A stretch of 64,000 bases of DNA from Talpa occidentalis. Its lineage: Eukaryota; Chordata; Mammalia; Eulipotyphla; Talpidae. Every line of letters begins with the position of its first letter. Position 1 is the stretch's first letter. Of the stretch, positions 1 to 12,800 are shown piece by piece. The notes beneath the pieces are model-generated. The model saw only the letters and a program-made list of their open reading frames with translations, was not told where the DNA came from and did not search any database. The stretch is from NCBI RefSeq assembly GCF_014898055.3, contig NW_023601212.1, positions 52,564,329 through 52,628,328 on the forward strand. Reading direction: 5' to 3'. Position numbers and translations under genes: made by a program.

Positions 1-173
1 CCCACTGCGCCAGTTGCTCCCATCACCAAAGCACTCAGCAGTTGCTAATCAGAAACAGAGAAAGAGTGTTTACTTTTATGAAGAAGAGAAAGAAAAGATG
101 CTACTATATAAGCAGCTATATAAATTGTCTTGGAGGGAAATTAAGTTGCTGGGATATTCCAGGGGTAACTCAC

Positions 174-322
174 CTCATCCACCCCAAAAAGGAAAGCAAA
201 CTCTTGCTGGCGATTCTGATCAACACACTGTCCGAAGTCTAAGAGATCTGTATCACTGAATTTCAGTCCCTGGAACGTGGGGATCTTATCCTGAATCCCA
301 TTCAACAACTCCTCGGCTCGAA
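174..322 (-). CDS. NPL: NPL exon with Schiff-base lysine
   Basis: The acceptor CAG ends at 323 and the donor GTGAGT begins at 173. The 149-base exon closes Ile153 and encodes 49 codons, including [20 protein letters not shown], and ends FLFGVDE on a codon boundary. Lys173 in GLKFSD forms the Schiff base with pyruvate in this family. This is the last NPL exon in the window. Confidence 0.97.
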
Positions 323-822
323 CTGCTCAAATAGTTAATGTTTCATTAGTCTGCAGAACCCTAGACAATACCACATAACTCACAGAGCCCCACACAGTTG
401 CACAGAGCTGCTGGGGGCTGTTCTCAGCTAGAAGAGACTGTGCATTGGACATAATCACTTGCCCTGGCCTAATGTAAGAGCTACTGCTCTCTCTTACATA
501 CTTGTTAAATTATAGCCCTAAGCTTTATAATCCTTGAGGACAGTAGAGGGGATATTTATAAAGTATGCTTCCATTTTTTTCTTTTAAGGAAGTTAGAAAG
601 GAGTGGGATTCAAAAAATTATCTCCTAAGAAATTTCACCTAATTGTAACAAATCTTCTTACTGAAGAAGTATAGTAGTAATAAAAGAAACACTAGAAGAA
701 AACTGAAAAGATCTCGGAGTACCTTTCTACATACCAGGCACTAAGACTATAGTAGCACATAAAGGCAAATATAGTCCTTATCCCAAAGGGCTTATAACCT
801 CATGTCTTTAAACACACACACA

Positions 823-878
<56 letters not shown>

Positions 879-3800
879 AAGGAGAGATGTGATTGACACC
901 AGGTGTCTGTTGAAAGCACTCTAGGGTTAATTGTTCTTTCATATTTAACTTCCATAATACAGGTGATGTCAATGGTTCACACAACTGATTTATTTTTGAT
1001 ATAAGAGACTTATTTGGAGCAATTAGATCTGTTTAGTCAATAGTGTTACGATGCTTTTGTGATGTAGGATGGGCAGGGTAGAGTAGGGATTTTTAAGCAA
1101 AATAAGATAAGACGTGAGAGATGGAGAGAAAGAAGCAGTACTTACTCTTTACCCCTGTCAAGGTGGGAATATGATAGTAATAAAATGGCAATGTAGGTGC
1201 AGCAGCAGCCACCTCTTTTAAGAAATTAATCAGGGCATCTGAAAGAACAGTAGGAAAAGTCAGGGTGTGAACAGGTATAAAACACTGATTTTCCTGGCTA
1301 AATTAAAAACAAAATGAGTCATCTGTTGACTGCAACTATTCTTTTCAGAGGCCAAGAATTCTTTTTTTTTTTTTTGAAGTTTCTTTTTTTTTTAATTTAA
1401 ATAATAAATTTTATTTTTATATTCCCCCATACAATTGCAAACGCCCCATTCTGACCCCAAACCCTCCCCTCCCACCCCCCCAAAAAGTGTCTCTGGTTCA
1501 TAGTTTTTTGTTGATTTTGATTTTCACTTTCTAATATTCATATTCCTGGTCCCTTATTTAAGTTTTCTAGATTCCTGCTATGAGTGAGACCATCCGGTAT
1601 TTTTCTTTTTCTTTTTGGCTTATTTCGCTGAGCATGATCCCTTCCAACGCCATCAATGTTGCTGCAAATTGCATGTGTTTATCTTTTTTGAATGCTGAGT
1701 AATATTCCATGGTGTATATGTACCACATCTTCTTGATCCAGTCATCTGTTTTTGGGCATTTGGGCTGTTTCCAAAGCTTAGCTATTGTAAACAGTGCTGC
1801 TATAAATATAGGGGTGCAGGTGTTCTTTGGAATTGATGTTTCTGTGTCCTTTGGGTAAATACCTAGGAGTGGAATTGCTGGATCATATGGAAGCTCTATG
1901 TTTAGTAGGTCCAGAAATCTCCACACAGCTCTCCATAGTGGTTGCACCAGTTTGCACTCCCACCAACAGTGCACAAGAGTTCCTTTTTCTCCACAACCTC
2001 GCCAACATTTGTTGTTGCTAGTTTTTTTAAATGTGCCATTCTCACTGGTGTGAGATGGTATCTCATGGTAGTTTTGATTTGCATTTCCCTGATTACAAGT
2101 GATGTTGAACATTTTTTCATATGTCTGTTGGCCATTTGCATTTCCTCTTCAGAGAAGTTTCTTTTTAGCTCTTCTGCCCATTTTTTGACTGGATTATTTT
2201 CTTTGTTGTTGCTGAGTCTCATCAGCTCTTTGCAGATTTTTGTGATCAGTCCTTTATCATTAGTGTTGTGTGCAAAAATGTTCTCCCAGTTGGTGGGGTT
2301 TCTCTTTGTTTTTGTTATTGTCTCTTTTGCTGTGCAGAAGCTCTTTAATTTGATGTAGTCCCAGCTGTTTATCTTTGCCTTCACTATCACTGCTTTGGGT
2401 GATGTGTCTGTAAAGATGTCTTTGATGTGCAAATTACGTAGTGTTTCGCCTATATTTCCTTCTATGTATTTTATGGTTTCAGGTCTTATGTCTAGTTCTT
2501 TAATCCATTTTGAGTTGATTTTTGTGTATGGTGTGAGGTAGTGGTCAAGCTTCATTCTTTTGCATGTAGCGACCCAGTTTTCCCAGCACCATTTATTGAA
2601 CAAACTTTCTTTGCTCCAATGCATAGTCTTTGCTCCTTTGTCAAAGATTAGTTGACCATAAATCTGTGGGTTTATTTCTGGATTTTCTATTCGATTCCAT
2701 TGGTCTGTATGTCTGTTCTTGGTCCAATACCATGCAGTTTTGATGATTATGGCTTTGTAGTATAGTTTGAAGTCTGGGAGTGTGATGCCTCCATTTCCTT
2801 CTTTTTTTTTCAGTAGAGCTTTGGCTATTCGGGTTTTTTTGTGATTCCATATGAATTTCATCAATAATTGTTCTATTTCTTTGAAGAATGACATTGAAAT
2901 TTTGATTGGAATAGCATTGAATCTGTAGATTGCTTTTGGTAGGATGGCCATTTTAATAATGTTTATTCTTCCAATCCATGAGCAGGGGATGTCTTTCCAT
3001 TTCTTTGTGTCTTCTTCTATTTCTTTTAACAGTGTTTTATAGTTTTCTTTGTATAGGTCCTTTACCTCTTTTGTTAGATTTATTCCCAAATATTTGATTT
3101 TTTTTGTTTCGATAATAAAAGGGATGGTTTTTTTGATTTCTTCTTCTTCAGATTTATTGTTTGTGTATAGGAAGGCTACTGACTTATGCGTGTTGATTTT
3201 GTATCCTGCCACTTTACTGAATTGATTGATGAGTTGAATTAGTTTTTCTGTGGAGATTTTGGGGTTCTCTATGTATATTATCATATCATCTGCAAATAGT
3301 GATAGTTTGATTTCTTCTTTTCCTATTTGGATTCCTTGGATGTCTTTCTCTTGTCTTATTGCTCTGGCTAGGACTTCCAGTATTATATTGAAAAGCAGTG
3401 GTGAGAGTGGACATCCTTGTCTTGTTCCAGATCTTAATGGAATTGCTTTCAGCTTTTCACCATTGAGAATGATACTGGCTGTTGGCTTGTCATAGATGGC
3501 CTTTATGATGTTGAGGTATGTTCCTTGTATCCCAAGAATTTCAAGGGCTTTTATCATGAATGGGTGTTGCACTTTGTCGAAAGCTTTCTCAGCATCTATT
3601 GATATTATCATATGGTTTTTATATTTCTTTTTGTTGATGTGTTGGATAACGTTGATTGATTTTCGGATGTTAAACCATCCTTGTGTCCCTGGAATGAATC
3701 CAACTTGGTCGTGGTGAATTATCTTATGGATACATTGTTGGATTCTGATAGCTAAAATTTTGTTGAGGATTTTTGCATCAGTGTTCATTAGGGAGATTGT

Positions 3801-6800
3801 CAGAGGCCAAGAATTCTTGATCACTCTTATCATCCCTGACATTGCTACTGCAATGTCTTTGCAATTCATTTCATTTGATGTTTTATTTTCCTCTGTAGAG
3901 AGGCCAAAATAAAGTGATCACTTTTCTATCATACTAACATACTATTAAAAAACTAGTGTAAAGTTTACCACATACCAAGAGATCATGAAATACTCATAAA
4001 AACCAGAAGCTCATAAGGTAAGACTCTGTCCTCTTGCCCCAGAAAGATTAGTCGTGGTCCATGAAAAAGAATTTTGCATTAGGATCAGAGTAATAATACC
4101 ATAACATGGAAAAGTCTATAGCAAAAAGATAAACATCTGTTCAAAGAGGGAGGCTATAAAAGTATCACATGTCATAATAATTCAATCTCATAATAAGTTT
4201 GGTACTTTCTCCTTTTAAGATGAAATTCAGATATATCAGAAGAGAGCTCACCCTAATATACTGGGGAATTTGAATTTACTCCACTGTTGAATATTATTTC
4301 CAACTGCAACAACCACAGATGATGAATTAATGGCAGAACTGTTTACACTGTGGATGCCACCTTGGATATTGGAGAGAGAACCTTGTGCACTTCACCTAAA
4401 CACTATAGTGCCTTCTATGATAAATATTTCTGACAAAATTATTATATATAATTTATTATTTCTTCTCTTTTGTGAAAAATATTCATGTAAAGCTCTTTAA
4501 AACCATGTGATAAAGGGCCTCCCCTGGTGGCGCGGTGGTTGAGCGCTGGGCTGCGAGGCTGCCCGCAGCCTCTGCAGCTCTGGTTCGTTCCCAGGCCGCC
4601 GGTAAATGTCCCACAAAAAACAAAACAAAACAAAAAACAAACAAGCAAACAAAAAAAAGGTAATAAAATCTTAAAAATACTCATGTGTCCCCCAAATAAC
4701 ATATTTAAATCACTTACCTATATTACAACTATTTTCCCCTCCTACCAATAATAGCTATTTCATGATAATTAGATTCTTTGTACATTTAGCTATGGGTTTA
4801 TTTAATCATGCATGCAAATCATGTCTTGTCCATTTTTAATTCTTTTTATAAGTCTATTTCTTTTTTGTGTGCAAATCAAGGATTAAAAACATCAGTATAC
4901 TTGGAAACCACAAGAGAGAAAAAGAAAGTAATAAGGTGATATATCAGAAGACAATGGATATTCCTGTGAAAACTCTTTTCAAATTCATCACTAAGTTATC
5001 CTTGAAGGGAATGTGTAGTCTCAAAATGCCCATCAGTTATTTTCCTCTTTCTTGAGAAAAATGGTTCAAAAGTACCTTGCCATGTTACTCTGACATGCCC
5101 AACTGATGGACAAGGAGAGGACACTTGATTCAAGCACAGGTGGATGGTTTATGCTTTAGTTGTTGACTCAATCAGATTACATGGCAAATGAGCTGGGGTT
5201 GTTTAAGAGTTTTTTTTTAATCCAGGAAAGTCAAATAAGACTTCTGTGCCATTGCAATGACATGTCTTTAGTCCATAGAATTATCTTTTCTTTTTTAAAT
5301 CAACTTTTATTGATTAACTATAATGAGTTAAATATAACTATTCATTTGCAAAACTATTTAAGTTTTGGAATACAACTTCACACCTTGATACATGTATATG
5401 CTATACTTGTTCTTCACCCCTCAAGCTATCAAGCTTGACCCCCTCTTACCCACATGACCACCTCTTTCCCCTTCCCTCTGGTAAGAATCATATTTTTTCA
5501 CAAACCCCAAGAGTCATTTTTGTTGTTTTTTGCCAAAGACATTTTGGTTTTTATATTCCACATATGAGTGAAACCATATAGTAATTGTCTTTCACTTTGT
5601 CTTATTTTTTTAATGTAATCACCTCAGATTCCATTCATATTGGGGCAAAAGGCAAGATTTCTTCTTTTTTAAATAGCTAAACAATTATTCCATTAAGCAT
5701 ATATATCATTTCTTCTTTATTCACTTATCTGTCCTTGGGCATTTAGGTTGAGTCTATGTCTTGGCCATTACAAATAATACTGCTATGAAAAGAAGGGTGC
5801 ATGTATCTTTAAAAATTACTATTTTAATAGTCTTTGGATACCTACGTAGGTGTGGTACTGCTGGATCATATGGTGTTTTGATTTTTAGTTATTTTAGCAA
5901 TCACTATACTATAAAACTTTCATGAGTTAAATATAACTATTTTGAATGGAACCAAAAAGAAATAGACTGTGCAGCTCTGTATCTGTGTACCTTTGTTTAG
6001 TGACTTGAAGAAGCAAGGTGCAATGACAGCAATGCCATCAGCTCCGATTTCTGCTGCATGTTGAGCCTTTAAAAGAAGAAGAAACCATTATGGATTTGGT
6101 AACAATTTCAACATGTGGGTGACAATTTCAAAATGGGCGATGTTGGTAACTTTCTGACATCAGTGTGGTGTCTACAATTCAACTCAAATCTGACACCATC
6201 TACCTGAACCATACATCTACCTGAAAATAACCTGCCCATCAGATCCTACAGGGTAAGGGCTCAATTCCACAAGGCCGTCCCCCTAACCCTCCACTTCAGA
6301 AGCGAGTTGCAAGCCCAGGTTATCATCTATGCTTCTGACAAATGGCTACAGATTAGGAATTCCCACAACTTCCTCTTTGGGAAGATTAATTTGGTGAAGT
6401 GCTCATATAATTCAGAGAGACAAAGAGGAAAATAAAGTAACTGAAAAGAATGATTTTCTACCACATACTGCCTCAGTTGAAAGACCTATTGTAAGAAGAA
6501 TACATCGAGTCTCTGATACATCGAGTTTCAAGTTTACTATGGTACCTTCTAGGAACACATCTTCCTTTGTGGCTTGTGTAAGAGAGTGAATTGTAATCTT
6601 GCAGGTATGCATAACATATATCATTTCCAAATTGATTTAATAGGAAAAACAATCAAATAAAACCACAAGGAAGATGTTGCGCTAGATTGTTATTATAGTC
6701 TTTGTGGTTAGAATACCCAAATTCTGGAAACCTGGCTCATTAGTGGCAGCCTAAGGTACTGGGCCTCCAGTAAACAATGTCAACATCTTTATGTCCTCCT

Positions 6801-9800
6801 TATCCTCCACTCACTCACTCCAAGCCTGCCAGCAACTTGAACTCCTTCTTCTTTTGCTTCACCTAATCTGCTAACCTCGAAACCTAGAACAATCTAACTA
6901 TTTGCATTCTAGTTCCTATGTTTTGGTTGAAAAGAATACCTAGAAAAAAGTTCCCAGAACTGTATGAAATGTGGTATGAAAAATTTATGACTTATATGTT
7001 TCACTGTTTTTGGTCAACATTGGACAATCCTTTTTAAAATAATTTATTTACTTAAAATTTATTTATAAAAACTTACTTTAGAAACATAACAAAATTTGCC
7101 ACTTTACCCATTTCTAAAAGTAGAAATCAGAAGTGAACATATTCAAACATATATCTATCTATATATATATATGAAACATATCTCCAAAGCCTTTTCATTT
7201 TGCAAATCTGAACCTTCATGCCATTAAACAACTCCTTCCCCCACACCTAATTAGTTCCCGGAAACCACCATTCTACTCTCTGTTTCTCTGAATTTGACTA
7301 GTTTAGAAATGTCATCTCAGATAAATCATATAGTATTTGTCTTTTAATTACTGGCATATTTCACTTAACATAACATCCTCAAGGTTCCTCCATAGGGAGG
7401 AAAATGACAAAATGAATTTCCTTCCTTTTTAAGGCGGAGTACTACTTCATTGTGCATTGATCACACTGCATTTATCCATTTATCCTTCCAAGGGCCCTTG
7501 GGTTGCTATTGTGAACAGTGCTGCTAATATGAGTGTGAGCACTCTTTTTTGTGTTCCCTCATTCTCCAGGCAGCAATTCTCAATATTTATTATTTATTAT
7601 TATTTTTTTAAGATTTATATGTTTTTACAAGAACCGGGGTACAGGCCAGATGCGCGGGAAGGTGAAAGGATTCACCAGAGACAGAGCAGGAACAGAACAG
7701 GCAGACTGACGAAATACACTGCTGAGGGGGAGCAGCGGGCGAGACAGGAGAGGACCTCCGCGCCATGTGGGATTCTTGCTGGCTAGCCGGGATTGAACCC
7801 ACACTGCAGAGGCTGCAGGCAGCTTCACAGCGTGGCACTCTACCGCCTGCGCCACCAGGGAGGCCTGCAATTCTCAAACTTTACCATTCACTGTCCATCT
7901 CTTTTACACCCAGGAGATAGCTTTCTTTTACATCCTAGAGAAAACAGATTGGCTCAAGTTCTGACCCTCACCTGCAAACTTGGCTATGTCTCTACTCATC
8001 CTCACCTGGCTCAGATGAAGAGATGCTTCTATCTTCTATTCAAAGCTCTGTGATGGCAGTTCTCACCCTGGGCTACTCTCTTTAGGACTCTATGCCTGCT
8101 CTGAGCTCCTTGAGATCACACACTATATTCTCCAGCACAACATCCAAGATACAGCAAAAATGGTATTGATTTTAACTTATACCTACCAGTTCTTGTGACT
8201 CCTTCAAGCTCAGTGCACCAACATGAATTACTACTTGATCCAACCTACAATAGAGAAAACTCTGTTGCACAGCTTCATGTTTACAGTATCACAGAAGGGC
8301 TGCATTATACTGGTTTGTGCTGGTTTTAGCAGACAGCTTATGTCCAATTCATTGCAATCTCAAGACATTAAATTTCACAGGTCTATTTAAGGTTAATATA
8401 ATTAGAAATTAAAAAATAATGTCCAGGAAGTAAAATTTAAGGTTAAACCAAGAAGTAGAATTTTGGGGCCCTGGTGTTAAGTCTCAGTGTTATCACCACT
8501 ACCGCCTGAGTCAATTTTCCACTCGCTTTAAAATCCTCTCCTAAAGCTTCAGAAACATACTCAAGATTTATCCACTTCTAGAAAAAGAAACTTCACCTCT
8601 ATAAATTTTGCTTCCTCCTGCCCAATCTCCTGCTCTCTCTCTCCTGCCCTTCACTGGAACAATTTTTGTGAGAATAAGCTACACTCACTGCCCAGCTGCC
8701 ACACACTTGCTCATTCCACAGATCACTGCATTCTGCCTCTGCTACAGGAGCCCTGCTCCCTCTGTTCCCTCACATGCTTGGTCACTTCCTACATGTCAAG
8801 CCAAGAGGTCTTCCCCGTCCTCCGGCTACTGACTTTCACAGTATCTAATAATTATTATAATAATGCAGCATCTACTGCAAATGATTACAATGAATGCTTG
8901 CATAATACTTAGGACTATGTGCCAGGCAATGTTTGAAACCTCCTAATACTTATAAGATAGGTTACAGTTATCCCTATTTATCCATGAAACCCAGACGGAG
9001 GAGTTTACAGGTCTAGCAAAGGCAGAGCCAGGACCCAGATTCAGGCTATCTGGCCTAAGGTCCTGCTCTTAACCCCCATGCTACACTGATGCTCTTTGAG
9101 GCCATCTCCTTGGCTTCAGTGACAGGAGTCACTCCTGACCCCCCTCCTACTCTTCTGAGGTACTTTGTTTCTGTCCTGTTCTTCATGCTTCCCATTTCTG
9201 GTGCTTAACGCTTGGCCTTAGTCTTTCTCTTTTCTCACTCTTTCCAGGGTCTGTAATCTTTCTGGGCCCAGAATTTGAGTGAAAATGCACTGAAAGCCAA
9301 TGCATTACCAGAAAATGCTTGTGTTGACTCACACTCAAACTTGACATAAAGTTTCAGAGCATTCAAGGTGCCACTGGAATTAAAATGTAAAAGTCCTTGA
9401 CATATTTCCAAGGCCACTGATCATCTGTGCCACAGACACACTTGGCATTTACCTCCAATCTCTGCCTCTACCTAGGGTAACATCAATCATGCCTTCCCAT
9501 ACCCATTAGGCTGTTGATCAGTATGATCCGTGTTCATTTCCATGATCTGACATATCCACTGACCGGTAAGCACCACGAGGGCCAGAGCCTATTGCATTTC
9601 CCCGGCCAGTGCAGACACACAGCAATATAATAGTGAATAAACCTTGAACTGATAGGATCCTATGTGTTTTACCATAGTATGAGAAGAGTGGAGCATTCTA
9701 ACCAAAATATACCATTACACTATCCTCTATACCATGCTCTACCATTAGAGGATGTAGGAAGTTCCCGAAGACTACAAGAGGAAGCCCAATAAAGAGCATG

Positions 9801-12800
9801 CTGGGTGAGAGCAGAGGCCTTATAAAGAAGCACCCAGGAGACAGAACCACCTGAGTTCTGTCCTGAGAAGGGAACGAGCAGGAGTTGTACAGCAGAAGAG
9901 CCAGGAGCCCAGTTGGTCACCAGCACCATCCCCTCTTATCTTTTCAGACCAAGGACAGGTACCCAGAAAGGACTGACCTTGCCTAGTATTAATGGGAAAT
10001 TTCTAGATGGAACTTCTGGGGCCAGGTGTGCCCTGCAGTGTGGCTGCCCTTCCAGAAAGGAAGGGGCTTCTCTGCCTCAGCTCCTGGCCTCCCAATGGTC
10101 AAGATCCTGGGGTCCCTGCTCATTTTCTTACTAGCAGACATCCAGCCTGACTCATGGCCAGAACCACAGAGGCTGTGTCACCCGGGAAAGAGCCACATTC
10201 TAGCAGTTCTTGACGCAAGTGTTTAGATATTGGTTCCACTCACTTATTTCTCCCTCTCGTCACCCACTCCTCCGCAACCTGGCGGCGCTCTGCGATGCTC
10301 AGGGACAGGCCTTCCCCCGTGGTGCCGTTCACTGTTCCAAAAGAAGAGTCAGTCAGTGGGACCAACCAGCCCCTCTCACTCCCCCAAGCCACCACTGCAA
10401 GTGCAGGGTAGGAAATCCCTGTGTAAGAGGAAGGGGCAGGGAGAGACAATGAACATAGATTCTGGTGGGGGAGGGAATGCCAAGCTTCCCTTGCCATCCA
10501 GACTCAGTCTTTCTGGCCATCTCCACCTGGTGAAAATCAGCAGGTAGTCTAATTATGAATTGTAATTACAAATGGCCTGTGCTCTCAGGAATAGTATTTT
10601 GAATGGCGATAGATAACTGTTGAGATTTTAGGCAAGTCTCCAAACACAACACCCAGGTCTATATTTGGACTTGAAAACCAACATGTCAAAATGGTCATAA
10701 ATGGGACTAGTGGCATATACTACAGATCTAAAACTGCCTCTACAGTTCGATGAGATAGTAGCATTCTAGGACAACACATTTTTGAAAAATGATAACTCAT
10801 GCAAAATCACAAAGCTATTAATTTTCCTGTAGTAGCACTCCTATTATTTTTTAGTCTTGTAATAATTAAGCAAAATACAAATGATTCTTTTCATTTACAG
10901 ATGAAAATATATGGTTCTGAATCACTAAATCATCTTTTGGAATCCAGATCCACATGATCCCAAAATGCTCTCTCTTATAGAGTCACAGAAAGGATGCAGA
11001 TGGCACCAGGACACAAGAATGGAGTCTAAGGCATATGGATGTACTTTGGATCTCCAAGCATTGAATACTCACCTGGGGCTAGAGGGGGACAAGTGAAGGG
11101 ATGCAGAGAAGAGTGTTTTTATCACTCTTTTGGGTTTTTGAGACACTTCAAGTATGTTCCAGTGGTAGGGATGCTGCTGTTTCTCCCTCGTACTCAGGGG
11201 AAGTGGGTGTTCCTCTGAGGAGTAAGAATCTGTCTTCCCTACTGTGGCCTGGAGCTGTAGGGGCACACAGGGTGGTTCTGTAGCCAGATTTTGGTTTTGA
11301 CATATGACTCAGGACAACTGTTCACACAAGTTTTAACCAGCTCTATTATGCCCATGGCATAATAGAGGCCCAGGGGATAGAGCAGTAGTTCTAGTGCAGT
11401 GTTCTCAGAATGTCAATTGAACCAAAGGGCCCAGCACCCAGGACACAATGCAGGGGGTCACCCAGTCACAGTTAAGTCTAGTTCCCAGACTTGAAAGAGT
11501 CAAGGTTTGATTTTTAAATTTTTGTAGTCTATGAAACAGGTAAGGGGAGATGCTAAACATACTCTTCTGTGTGTTGCATTTAGAGTCTTATATTTTTTAT
11601 TTGAATGGTTGTCAAAATAGAATAAACCCCATCCTTAAGAGAGAAAAGCCTGGGTTTTGTTGTTACATTACCACTTCCTGGCTGGATGAACTTGGGCAAC
11701 CTGATCTGAGCCACAAATTTTCCTTTTCAAATAGGGATAAGAATAATATCTGCCTTGAAGGTACAGATTTGGTAATCTTATTGAGATGCTTAATAGATGT
11801 AAAATTGATGAGTCTACAAATTCACAAATTTTACTTTGCTTAAGTAAAGGCTCAATCATAACCTATGACATGTTGACATGTTGACAAGGTTACCTCCTGG
11901 CTAGCAACCATGTGAGGATTCTAAGGACTGAGCTAAAGTTATATAGAGAGATCTGTAGAAAAGACTTACCAAAAATACTCTTTACTCCTTGTTCTTCCAC
12001 AAGATAATCCACATACTGACCAATAACTGAAAAGTTGATTTCTCTATAGAATACAGGAAAAAAATATATCTTTAGTCTATTTGAGATTATTATCTAACAA
12101 ATCCCCACACCTCTTACTGCTCTTTTATGAATAGTTACTGAAAAATCCACTTCGTCAGCTGTGACATGCTTTACCTGCTCTGAATAATAGCTTTCAAGTT
12201 TTTTCCTGGGAGTTCGATGATTTCCCTACTCAGTCCCATGTCCCTCACTTATATAAAAAAACACTACAATTTATCAGCAAAACCTTTACAATTTAACTCG
12301 TCACAAGTAGTATTTTAGAAGTAGTTTACTAAATAATTGTTTGCCCTTTTGGGGACCAGGGATGGTTGGCGTATAGTAAAATGGGAACTTAACATTTTCC
12401 ATTTGGCAAGGAGCAATCATTTCTTAAGTTAACAAGCTAGAAAAATTTGATCTTAATAACAAGAATTTTAGCAGTGAAAACCTATGACAGCAAAAGAAAG
12501 CTTAAACATCTGCATTTACTGGTTTTAAATCAGAGGATTAACAGTTAGAAAGGACCTCTGCCTTTACTGTATCTCAAAGTGTGACCCACAAAACAGCAGC
12601 CTCAGCATCCAGGGGAGTCTGTTAGAAATGCAGAGTCTAGGTCCCTCAAGTCCTGCCCGGCCAGGATCTGCACCAGAACAAGATCCTTCGGTGTATTTTG
12701 CAATGTGAAGACACTGATCTTGTATGAGTACTCAGGGCTCCTTACTTAAATTCATACTGATTTTAAAATCTAGAAACTGACACAAATCATATAAAGTGAC

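Noticed and set aside
812..876. Regular repeats as a CRISPR-like or other array
   Set aside because: A simple dinucleotide microsatellite; the genome is mammalian.
1364..3799. Active L1
   Set aside because: The 5' UTR, ORF1 and endonuclease are absent and ORF2 has a frameshift, so it cannot retrotranspose by itself.
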